Shown piece after piece: positions 1 to 5,636 of a stretch of DNA of 5,736 bases. Made by a program: the position numbers and the translations under genes. The first letter of the stretch is position 1. Each line of letters begins with the position of its first letter. Origin of the DNA: Candidatus Parabacteroides intestinavium (GTDB lineage: Bacteria; Bacteroidota; Bacteroidia; Bacteroidales; Tannerellaceae); NCBI GenBank assembly GCA_019118725.1, contig DWYO01000053.1, positions 1 to 5,736 of the forward strand, written 5' to 3'. A model generated the notes under the pieces. That model worked only from the letters and a program-made list of their open reading frames with translations. It did no database searches and was not told the DNA's origin.

Positions 1-7
1 ATTGCAA

Positions 8-85
8 TCGGTTAAAGTTAAGCTCTGAATAAAATAATTGTAATGAAATTATTTATATTATTATTAAATAGTTATATTTAACCGA
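8..85. repeat. Nested inverted repeats in AT-rich intergenic DNA
   Basis: A 9-bp perfect inverted repeat, TCGGTTAAA at 8-16 and TTTAACCGA at 77-85, encloses about 60 bp of very AT-rich DNA. Inside it is a second, A/T-only inverted repeat: AAATAATT at 32-39 and AATTATTT at 47-54, with a 7-nt loop. The outer arms contain CGG/CCG and so are less easily explained by base composition than the inner pair. I see no gene here, and stop codons are dense in all frames. The repeats could be regulatory, could belong to the end of a transcript entering from the left, or could be chance in low-complexity DNA. Confidence 0.3.
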
Positions 86-131
86 ATAATTATGTTTTTC
101 ATGATTAGATTCATGGTTAACAAATTATTAA

Positions 132-171
132 GAATGGCTGTAGATGTGAATCTGTGGCCATTCGCTTTTTT
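132..171 (+). terminator. Rho-independent terminator, + strand
   Basis: Positions 132-145 pair with 150-163 in a 14-bp stem closed by a GUGA (GNRA-type) tetraloop at 146-149. The base of the stem is GAAUGGC/GCCAUUC, the middle has three consecutive G-U wobbles (139-141 with 154-156), and the top is AGAU/AUCU. GC and then six Ts (166-171) follow directly. On the opposite strand the three wobbles become A-C mismatches and no clean U-tract follows, so the signal is directional. It should end a + strand transcript that enters from the left of the window or starts within 1-131. It lies only 45 bp before the lipoprotein start codon. Confidence 0.85.
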
Positions 172-216
172 CAGCTCTTGAATAATAAGAAATTGTAAAC
201 TAAAAAGACTTGTATT

Positions 217-1287
217 ATGATAAAGCATATTTTTTCAGGCATTGCCTTGTGCGCCATGGGATTGCTGGTCTCGTGTGAGGATAGTGATTTGCCCGGATTA
301 GGAAAAGAGGCAAACACCACATTTAGCGGAGATAAATTGGTCCTGACCTACGGTGGAAGTGCGATGCAGGGGAAGCAAATCAAATTCCATACTTATGATG
401 GCGAGAAAGCTTCTATCGAGATGAGTGGGGTATTGGACTTGGCGGCTCTGTTTCCCTCCGAGAATCTTCCGGAAATCGGCCTGCTGGCTCCCGGGGTGGT
501 TCCAGGCGAGATCATCACCCAGCTGGATAATGTCCCGTTGACATTGGGAGCTGACGGGAGCACCTATTCTTTCTCGGGTACCGATACGAGCAACGGACGT
601 GAATTGACCTATAGCGGTCAGGTTTCGGCCGATCAGATGACGATGGATATCCAGGTGAAGATGCCCGATGATAACCTGACGGGTACATGGAACCTCGCTT
701 CGGGGCAATCTCTTACGATGGTATGGGATTCGGACGCAACGATAGACTTGGGAGGAAACGCTATTTCGACCAGCATGGTGGCTTCTATGGCGGGTCCCTT
801 ATTGTCTCAATTGATAGCCGATAAGGTTCAGACCTTCTCTTTCCATGAAGATGGAAACATCGTGCTCTCGTATAAGAAGAGTGGATCAGACTCGTGGCAG
901 GACTCGCCTCTCAATATGGCGCAATACTACCTGAAAGACGGGAAATTGTACGTCCAATTGAATGCATCGGAGATTATTTCCACGATAACCCGCACGCGTG
1001 CCGGCATTCTGGATATGGTCGGAATGCTTGGCGATTTGGTTTCATACCTCTCTGAGGGGATTCCCTTGAAGTATGAGCAAGCCGGGGATGGTTCGGTCAC
1101 ACTGACCCTTGCTACCGAGGATGCTAAAGCCCTCTTGAAACTCTTAACGATCGATTTTGTTTCGGATAAGATTGTGAGCGCTCTTCCGGAGAACGCTCAA
1201 TCTATTGTCCAACCGGTACTTGAAAAGCTTCCGGATTTATTGGATGCGACAACTACTTTGGAGATTGGGTTGAAGGTGGAGAAATAA
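217..1287 (+). CDS. Exported lipoprotein, DUF4925/calycin-like
   Basis: This 356-residue protein is a predicted lipoprotein. It has a short basic N-terminus (K3, H4), a hydrophobic stretch and a lipobox L17-V18-S19-C20, so lipidation is expected at C20. The residues after it (E21, D22, S23, D24) are acidic, as in the Bacteroidetes lipoprotein export signal that sends proteins to the cell surface. The mature part appears to have two halves. Residues about 35-150 form a beta-rich segment starting LVLTYGG, similar to calycin-like domains. From about 154 a second segment opens with LTGTW and contains SFHEDGNIVLSY (208-219) and a DGKLYVQL strand (241-248). The C-terminal third is mainly helical, with a final beta strand. 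The order and length resemble the DUF4925 lipoproteins of gut Bacteroidales, a family of unknown function; this match is from memory. ATG 217 is the only start that leaves an intact signal peptide. No Shine-Dalgarno sequence is seen. Its 3' end overlaps the convergent gene by 35 bp. Ligand and role are unknown. Confidence 0.85.
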   Translation: MIKHIFSGIALCAMGLLVSCEDSDLPGLGKEANTTFSGDKLVLTYGGSAMQGKQIKFHTYDGEKASIEMSGVLDLAALFPSENLPEIGLLAPGVVPGEIITQLDNVPLTLGADGSTYSFSGTDTSNGRELTYSGQVSADQMTMDIQVKMPDDNLTGTWNLASGQSLTMVWDSDATIDLGGNAISTSMVASMAGPLLSQLIADKVQTFSFHEDGNIVLSYKKSGSDSWQDSPLNMAQYYLKDGKLYVQLNASEIISTITRTRAGILDMVGMLGDLVSYLSEGIPLKYEQAGDGSVTLTLATEDAKALLKLLTIDFVSDKIVSALPENAQSIVQPVLEKLPDLLDATTTLEIGLKVEK

Positions 1288-1762
1288 ACTCCCCTTTCAA
1301 CATTCTTCCGGCTATGCGTGCGGCTTCGGCCACATACCTTCCACACGGGCGTTTCGCATAATACTCAGGAGTGCGTAGGGAAGGAGCTGGGTCCCGTTGG
1401 GCGGCAGCTGCGGCCGGAAGCAAATCTCGGCATACGATAGTGCCATACTTCTCTTTGAAGAGGCCGGCCATCTTCTGGACCATACCATAATTGCGTGTCC
1501 GTGCCTCTTGGTCTTTCGGGTCAACGACCGGATACCGGAATCCGGCCAGCATACACATCGCGCTGATAGTCCCGCACACCTCGCGCATACGCCCCATTCC
1601 TCCTCCAAACGAGACCGACATACACTTGGCGGTTTCCAGGTCTAAGCCTAACAGGTCATAATACGTCAGAAAAACCGATTGTGCGCAGTTATACCCCGCG
1701 TTGAAATTATCGATAGCTTGCTGGGCACGCTCTTCGATATCAAAATCCATATCTTTCACCAT
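1253..1762 (-). CDS. C_GCAxxG_C_C family putative redox protein
   Basis: This 169-residue soluble protein belongs to the small cysteine-rich C_GCAxxG_C_C family, proposed to be redox-active but without a firm biochemical role. Visible signatures, in order, are FNAGYNCAQSV (20-30, C26), SFGGGMGRMREVCG (51-64, C63), EKYGTIVCRDLL (104-115, C111) and TPEYYAKRPCGRYV (131-144, C140). These supply the four family cysteines; C47 and C70 are additional. The usual CGAxxG motif is altered here to C63-G-T-I-S-A68. An alanine run (117-121) lies between the third and fourth family cysteines. There is no signal peptide or membrane segment. ATG 1762 is 3 bp after the Dabb stop codon, so the two genes are probably co-transcribed; M5 is an alternative start. 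The last 11 codons and the TAG stop lie inside the oppositely oriented lipoprotein gene, and the frame is intact to the end. No terminator is seen after it. Confidence 0.88.
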   Translation of the reverse strand: MVKDMDFDIEERAQQAIDNFNAGYNCAQSVFLTYYDLLGLDLETAKCMSVSFGGGMGRMREVCGTISAMCMLAGFRYPVVDPKDQEARTRNYGMVQKMAGLFKEKYGTIVCRDLLPAAAAAQRDPAPSLRTPEYYAKRPCGRYVAEAARIAGRMLKGEFISPPSTQSPK

Positions 1763-1765
1763 GGC

Positions 1766-2068
1766 TTAACATTCATAATCCACACAAGCCCGGTCGGCTT
1801 TTACCGGACCGATGATGCCCTTGGCCACCGCAACGTGCTCCGGATGGTTGGCATAGGTATTGACATCCTCCAACGAATCCAATTCGGTGATCAGAATGAG
1901 GTCCCAAGTCTCCTCCGGATTGCAATTAAACTTCACCTCAATCCGTTTCAACACCTCTATTTTATCTTTCAAAGCCTCCAGTTTCGCTTTGATCTCATCC
2001 AATTTCGCCAGCTTTTCGATAGGAGAGGCGAACTCCTTCAGTTTGAACATAACAATGTGTCGTACCAT
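1766..2068 (-). CDS. Dabb (stress-responsive alpha/beta barrel) protein
   Basis: This 100-residue protein covers a complete Dabb domain, a dimeric ferredoxin-like alpha+beta barrel named after plant stress proteins and common in bacteria without a known reaction. Family marks are the N-terminal strand MVRHIVMFKLK with H4 and F8, a charged helix (about 15-40), the strand WDLILITELDSLEDV (55-69), NTYANHPEHVAVAKGI (70-85) and the C-terminal strand ending ADRACVDYE (91-99). The length is typical of single-domain members. It starts 72 bp after serB and ends 3 bp before the cysteine-protein gene. No match to the Bacteroidetes -7 element is seen in the gap behind serB, so readthrough from serB is the simplest source of transcription. 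The gap contains a perfect palindrome, CAAGGCCTTG at 2106-2115, which has no loop and is not a terminator. The substrate, if any, is unknown. Confidence 0.9.
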   Translation of the reverse strand: MVRHIVMFKLKEFASPIEKLAKLDEIKAKLEALKDKIEVLKRIEVKFNCNPEETWDLILITELDSLEDVNTYANHPEHVAVAKGIIGPVKADRACVDYEC

Positions 2069-2140
2069 ATAGTTAAATTTTTTAGTTGGCGAGGCTCCAG
2101 TTTGACAAGGCCTTGCTCTGCCCCGTATCCGTAGCCTTTT

Positions 2141-3361
2141 CTAATATTCCAAATAAGAATCCTTATAACCCAAGAAATAGAGGATTCCGTCTAATCCGAT
2201 GGTAGAGATGGACTGTTCGGCGGTAGCCTTGACCTTCGGTTTCGCATGAAAAGCGATACCCAGTCCTGCGATACTGATCATAGGCAGGTCATTCGCGCCA
2301 TCACCTACCGCTACGGTCTGTCTCAAGTCCACATTCTCCACTTGAGCGATAAGGCGGAGCAACTCCGCTTTGCGCTTTCCGTCCACGATTTCACCCACAT
2401 GGCGCCCGGTCAGTTTCCCGTCCACCACCTCCAATTCGTTGGCATAGACATAGTCGATACCGAATTTCTGCTTGAGATAATTCCCGAAATAGGTGAACCC
2501 TCCGGACAGGATGGCAATCTTGAATCCTACCTTTTTCAATATACGCATCAACCGGTCGGCACCCTCCGTAATCGGCAGGTTCTCGGCAATCTCCTGCATG
2601 ACCGATACATCCAGTCCTTTCAATAAGGCACAACGCTTCTTAAAGCTCGTAGAGAAATCAATCTCTCCGCGCATAGCCGATTCGGTGATGGCCTTGACCT
2701 CATCGCCTACACCCGCGCGCATGGCCAGTTCGTCAATGACCTCTGTTTCGATCAATGTAGAATCCATATCGAAGCAAATCAGCCGGCGCATGCGCCGGTA
2801 CATGCTATCCTCCTGGAAAGAGATATCCACCTGCAACTCGGCGGCCAGTTTCAGGAAATCCGCCTTCATCTGCTCTTTATCCTTCGGGGTGCCACGCACC
2901 GAGAACTCCACGCTGGCCTTTGGCGTGCGGGCATTCTCGTCCAACGGGATGCGCCCCGTCAATCGCTTGATGTCATCAATATTCATATCCTGCTCGGCGA
3001 TAATCCGGCTCACTCCGGCTATCTGCTTGGCGGTCAGCTTCCGGCCTACAATCGTGACGATATACCGGTTCCGTCCCTGCATTCCGACCCATTGCGTATA
3101 TTCCTCCTCCAGAATCGGTTTGAAACGGATGTTCACCCCCAATTCATAGCTCCGGAACAAGGCCTCTTTCATGATGTTTCCCGAAATGGACGAATCACAT
3201 TGGAACAGAATCCCCAACGAGAGATTATTATGTATGTCGGCCTGACCGATATCCAGGATAATAGCGTTGTTTTGCGCCAGGATATCCGTCAGTATAGCGG
3301 TTACTCCCGGACGGTCGGCCCCGTTGATGTTCAGTAATATAAGTTCTTTATTTATTCCCAT
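2141..3361 (-). CDS. serB: Phosphoserine phosphatase with two ACT domains
   Basis: SerB hydrolyses O-phospho-L-serine to serine, the last step of serine biosynthesis in the cytoplasm. Numbered from ATG 3361 the protein has 406 residues. A first ACT domain (about 6-80) contains GADRPGV at 14-20. A second ACT-like domain (about 98-180) starts at RYIVTIVGR. The HAD phosphatase domain (about 192-400) follows. HAD motif I is DMDST, with nucleophile D198 and acid/base D200. Motif II is SGG (S286). The motif III lysine is in DGKRKAELL (327-335). Motif IV is GDGANDLPM (353-361), with Mg-binding D354 and D358. All catalytic residues are present. The ACT domains suggest allosteric control by an amino acid, probably serine. 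An in-frame TTG at 3382 would add seven residues (MWERVLT). I reject it because it lies inside a promoter-like element and because ATG 3361 places the first ACT strand at the normal distance from the N-terminus. It lies 57 bp after thiE; the stop is TAG. Confidence 0.95.
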   Translation of the reverse strand: MGINKELILLNINGADRPGVTAILTDILAQNNAIILDIGQADIHNNLSLGILFQCDSSISGNIMKEALFRSYELGVNIRFKPILEEEYTQWVGMQGRNRYIVTIVGRKLTAKQIAGVSRIIAEQDMNIDDIKRLTGRIPLDENARTPKASVEFSVRGTPKDKEQMKADFLKLAAELQVDISFQEDSMYRRMRRLICFDMDSTLIETEVIDELAMRAGVGDEVKAITESAMRGEIDFSTSFKKRCALLKGLDVSVMQEIAENLPITEGADRLMRILKKVGFKIAILSGGFTYFGNYLKQKFGIDYVYANELEVVDGKLTGRHVGEIVDGKRKAELLRLIAQVENVDLRQTVAVGDGANDLPMISIAGLGIAFHAKPKVKATAEQSISTIGLDGILYFLGYKDSYLEY

Positions 3362-3379
3362 GGTTAAAACTCTTTCCCA

Positions 3380-3387
3380 CAAAAGTA
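3380..3387 (-). promoter_or_regulatory. Candidate Bacteroidetes -7 element before serB
   Basis: On the - strand this reads TACTTTTG, a full match to the Bacteroidetes primary-sigma -7 element TAnnTTTG. It is correctly oriented and 18 bp before the serB ATG, which predicts a short leader of about 15 nt. About 20 bp further upstream the sequence is T-rich, but no clean TTTG -33 element is present. The element sits in the thiE-serB gap, where no convincing terminator is visible, so serB could have both readthrough and its own transcription. If it is used, the TTG at 3382 cannot be the start codon. Confidence 0.4.
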
Positions 3388-3418
3388 GTTATTTTTTTAG
3401 AAACATAAGAAGCTGTTT

Positions 3419-4075
3419 TCAAACTTCCTCCAAAATCTTCTCCAAAAACCTGCGGGTCATTTCAGCGGGGTTATCGGCACGGATGATGGAACCGGATATC
3501 GCTATCCCATGTACACCGGCCTTCATCAGGTCGGGGATATCCTCCAGCTCTATGCCGCCAATGGCATAGATCGGCAGGTGGATTCCGGCTTCTTCGCATT
3601 GGCTGATGATTCTCCGGTACCCCTCCAGGCCTAAAATCGGGCTTAATCTCTTTTTGGTTTGGGTGAAGCGAAACGGCCCCAGTCCGATATAGGAAGCCCC
3701 CGACCGGGCAGCCTGCCGGATATCTTCGAAGGTATTGGTGGTTGCACCGATAAGGAAATCCTTTTCACGATGAGCTTTCCGTACCACCTTCCAGGCTTCG
3801 TCTACCGGCATATCGTTCTTTCCCAGATGAACCGCATCCGCCCCGATTTCCAGCGCGATGTCCACGTTGTCATCCACACAAAGCACCCCGTTCTTTTGCC
3901 GGCACAACTCGGCCAGTCGGTGTGCCATTTCCCGGTCCAGCCCCTCTTTTTGGCGAAGTTGCACCCAGCTTCCTCCCCCTTCCAGGAAGCGTTTCGCCTC
4001 CTCGTAATCCGTATATGTTTCCGTTTGATGAGTAATTAGCATCAGGCGATTTGCACCTTCGAATTTTGTGTTCAT
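3419..4075 (-). CDS. thiE: Thiamine-phosphate synthase
   Basis: ThiE joins HMP-PP to 4-methyl-5-(2-phosphoethyl)thiazole, releasing pyrophosphate and giving thiamine monophosphate. The 218-residue TIM barrel carries the expected substrate sites. VQLRQK (38-43) gives Q39, R41 and K43 for the pyrimidine diphosphate. CVDDNVDIALEIGADAVHLG (66-85) is followed by KNDMP with the Mg-binding D88. GATTNTFEDI (110-119) is the next loop. GLGPFRFTQTKKR (131-143) has T138, T140 and K141 in the thiazole/diphosphate loop. PIYAIGGI (168-175) and GIAISGSII (190-198) form the phosphate-binding loops. The common ND pair in the NDRVD motif is here D68-D69. The wording closely follows Bacteroidales ThiE. ATG 4075 overlaps the TenI-like stop by 4 bp (ATGA), which fixes the start and implies translational coupling. 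Of the two TMP-synthase-like proteins in this cluster, this one keeps the catalytic residues. Confidence 0.94.
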   Translation of the reverse strand: MNTKFEGANRLMLITHQTETYTDYEEAKRFLEGGGSWVQLRQKEGLDREMAHRLAELCRQKNGVLCVDDNVDIALEIGADAVHLGKNDMPVDEAWKVVRKAHREKDFLIGATTNTFEDIRQAARSGASYIGLGPFRFTQTKKRLSPILGLEGYRRIISQCEEAGIHLPIYAIGGIELEDIPDLMKAGVHGIAISGSIIRADNPAEMTRRFLEKILEEV

Positions 4076-4671
4076 ATCTGTTCTGTAGCTTGTTTCAATA
4101 GATTATACTGTTTCAGCACCACCTCCTCCTGAGGATTTTTCCCCCATAGGGCACCCAATACCGCCACTCCGCCGAAGCCCAATCCCTTCAGCCGGAGGAT
4201 AGTATGCGTGTCCATTCCCCCTAAAGCGATGATCCGTGGGGTGATAATGCCGCGTTCCGTGGCCTCTCCCAATACCTCCGGGGGGAACCCTTCGCCATAT
4301 CCCTCTTTCGAGATACTCGGGAAAATAGGGCTGAGAAACAGGTAGTCCAGTTTCTTATAACGTTCCAGCTCTTCCAGCGAATGGCACGAACGGCTGACGC
4401 TTCCGGTGAATCCGGCCGGGACTTCGGGATTCCTTCGGTTCAGGTGTACGCCACCGAGGGCAAACTCCGGAGCCAGATCGAAGTGATCATGCAAGATAAC
4501 TTGTGGGTAATAGGCCGGTTCTATCTGCCCCAATAAGGCGTGTAGTTGGGATTTACCGGCTTGCGGCTTGCGCAAATGCAATAGCTGTAGCCCTTCACCG
4601 AACAGCCGGTTAATGATGGCCGCCTCATCCGCAAACAGGTAGGGGGTAGTAATGGCAATCAGTCGTTTCAT
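4072..4671 (-). CDS. tenI: TenI/ThiE-like thiamine paralogue
   Basis: This 199-residue protein has the TMP-synthase/TenI barrel fold, and a similar one lies in thiamine operons of Bacteroides, where it is called TenI. Aligned by eye with the ThiE next door, the pyrimidine site QLRxK is changed to H32-L-R-K-P36 and the HLGxxD motif to HLNRRN (76-81), losing the aspartate. SRSCHS (93-98) replaces the GATTNT loop. SPIFPSISK (114-122) keeps hydroxyl residues and the lysine of the phosphate loop. IALGGM (148-153) and GGVAVLGALW (167-176) resemble phosphate-binding turns. The loss of Q and D argues against thiamine-phosphate synthase activity. The His in the first motif is also found in Bacillus TenI, a thiazole tautomerase, but the tautomerase catalytic His (GHVF in Bacillus) aligns with P115 here. 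ATGA overlaps couple it to thiD before it and thiE after it. The family is certain; the exact activity, and so the symbol, is tentative. Confidence 0.78.
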   Translation of the reverse strand: MKRLIAITTPYLFADEAAIINRLFGEGLQLLHLRKPQAGKSQLHALLGQIEPAYYPQVILHDHFDLAPEFALGGVHLNRRNPEVPAGFTGSVSRSCHSLEELERYKKLDYLFLSPIFPSISKEGYGEGFPPEVLGEATERGIITPRIIALGGMDTHTILRLKGLGFGGVAVLGALWGKNPQEEVVLKQYNLLKQATEQI

Positions 4672-5525
4672 TTCTCCACACTCTGTTTAACCAACTTCTG
4701 GGGGGAATAGAAATGATTTACCGGTCCGTGTCCGTGCCCTGCCATCACCTCTTTGCCCGCGCGGAGAGCTTCCGCCAGGTATTTTTCCGCTTTACTTACG
4801 GCATCGGGTAGGGGATATCCCAGTGCCAGGCAGGCCGCAATGGCCGATGAGAGAGTACATCCCGTCCCATGTGTATTGCGTGTGTCAATCGTCTCATGGA
4901 CAAATCCGACCGGTTTCTCTGTCGGGATATAAAGTCGGTCCGTTTTCTGCTCGCCTTCCAGATGCCCGCCTTTAATCAGCACCGCCCGGCATCCCATTTC
5001 CAGCAATCGCCCGGCAACTCCGTCCATATCCTCCGGCGTATGAAGCGGCATTCCGCTCAGATGCTCCGCTTCCGGCACATTAGGGGTCACCAGATATACC
5101 TGCGGAAAGAGCGACTTTACGATTTCCGCTATCGCGTCATCCTGCAACAATTTGCTTCCACTGGTCGAAATCATTACGGGGTCTAACACCACCCACCGCG
5201 GGCGATAACGCTCCAGCAACTCGGCCACCAGGCGTACCGTTTCGGCTTCGTAAAGCATTCCGATCTTCACGGCATCGATGGTAAAATCGTCAAACAGCGC
5301 CTCGATTTGATCCCGTATCACCTTTGTTTCGACCGCCTGTACGCTTCTTACGCCTAATGTGTTTTGAGCCGTCACGGCGGTAATGGCCGACATCCCGTAC
5401 ACCCCCAAGGCTGAAAATGTCTTCAAATCTGCTTGGATACCTGCCCCTCCGCAACTATCCGACCCGGCTATGGTAAGTGCCGTGGCATACCTGTGCAAAT
5501 CTATCATCTCCCCTGTATTTCCCAT
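4668..5525 (-). CDS. thiD: HMP / HMP-phosphate kinase
   Basis: ThiD phosphorylates 4-amino-5-hydroxymethyl-2-methylpyrimidine twice, giving the HMP-PP that ThiE uses. The 285-residue ribokinase-fold protein has the expected marks: ALTIAGSDSCGGAGIQADLK (16-35) for pyrimidine binding, ITAVTAQNTLGV (48-59), VKIGML (86-91), VVLDPVMISTSGSKLL (112-127), VTPNVPEAEHL (146-156), KGGH (185-188) and the anion hole NTHGTGCTLSSAIA (217-230), with the catalytic cysteine at C223. The C-terminus GHGPVNHFY (265-273) is typical of ThiD. The length is slightly above the usual 260-270 because of short tails at both ends. ATG 5525 (MGNTGEM) is used here; M7, ATG at 5507, is an equally possible start because homologues often begin 7-12 residues before TIAG. 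It is the first gene of the coupled thiD-tenI-thiE unit, overlapping tenI by 4 bp, with a promoter match upstream. No fused ThiE or TenA domain is present. Confidence 0.95.
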   Translation of the reverse strand: MGNTGEMIDLHRYATALTIAGSDSCGGAGIQADLKTFSALGVYGMSAITAVTAQNTLGVRSVQAVETKVIRDQIEALFDDFTIDAVKIGMLYEAETVRLVAELLERYRPRWVVLDPVMISTSGSKLLQDDAIAEIVKSLFPQVYLVTPNVPEAEHLSGMPLHTPEDMDGVAGRLLEMGCRAVLIKGGHLEGEQKTDRLYIPTEKPVGFVHETIDTRNTHGTGCTLSSAIAACLALGYPLPDAVSKAEKYLAEALRAGKEVMAGHGHGPVNHFYSPQKLVKQSVEK

Positions 5526-5604
5526 ATCTTCACGTGTCCTGCGGAACCGGGCAATCTGTTGGTGCGCAAAAATAAACGGATTGTCTGTTCCCGATTGACG
5601 AATA

Positions 5605-5636
5605 CAAAGATATGAATAAGTTTTGAACCTTGCAAG
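5605..5636 (-). promoter_or_regulatory. Promoter of the thiD-tenI-thiE unit
   Basis: On the - strand the -7 element TATCTTTG (5605-5612) matches TAnnTTTG fully. A CTTG (5633-5636), a 3-of-4 match to the -33 element TTTG, lies 20 bp upstream, close to the usual Bacteroidetes spacing. Transcription would start near 5600 and give a leader of about 75 nt before thiD. A second full -7 match, TATTTTTG at 5567-5574, has no -33 partner at the right distance and is less likely. The leader lacks the conserved TPP riboswitch segments such as CUGAGA and shows only a weak 5-bp GGAAC/GTTCC pairing. Confidence 0.55.

Noticed and set aside
298..708. 136-codon open frame on the - strand inside the lipoprotein gene
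   Set aside because: The + strand product has a signal peptide and coherent beta-rich domains. The antisense product has no recognisable features and no promoter.
1174..1200. TGAGCG/CGCTCA hairpin near the 3' ends of the convergent genes, considered as a terminator for the cysteine-protein gene
   Set aside because: The stem is only 6 bp and no T-run follows on either strand. It lies within the lipoprotein coding sequence.
1318..1333. GGC-TTCG-GCC mini-hairpin just after the lipoprotein stop
   Set aside because: Three GC pairs plus an interrupted extension and no T-run. It lies inside the coding sequence of the opposite gene and is probably chance.
2102..2107. TTGACA, identical to the E. coli -35 box, on the + strand between serB and the Dabb gene
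   Set aside because: Bacteroidetes primary sigma factors do not use this element, no gene follows on the + strand, and no matching -10 box lies at the right spacing.
1679..2134. 151-codon open frame on the + strand opposite the Dabb gene and part of the cysteine-protein gene
   Set aside because: It is antisense to two well-recognised protein families, spans their junction, and its translation shows no recognisable motif. It is a by-product of the codon use of the real genes.
2493..3149. 218-codon open frame on the + strand opposite serB
   Set aside because: The serB frame carries all HAD and ACT motifs. The antisense translation is Ser/Arg/Ile-rich without domain character, as expected of a shadow frame.
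5526..5612. Possible TPP riboswitch in the thiD leader
   Set aside because: No CUGAGA or other conserved THI-box segment is present on the - strand, and the leader is too short and unstructured for the roughly 100-nt fold.
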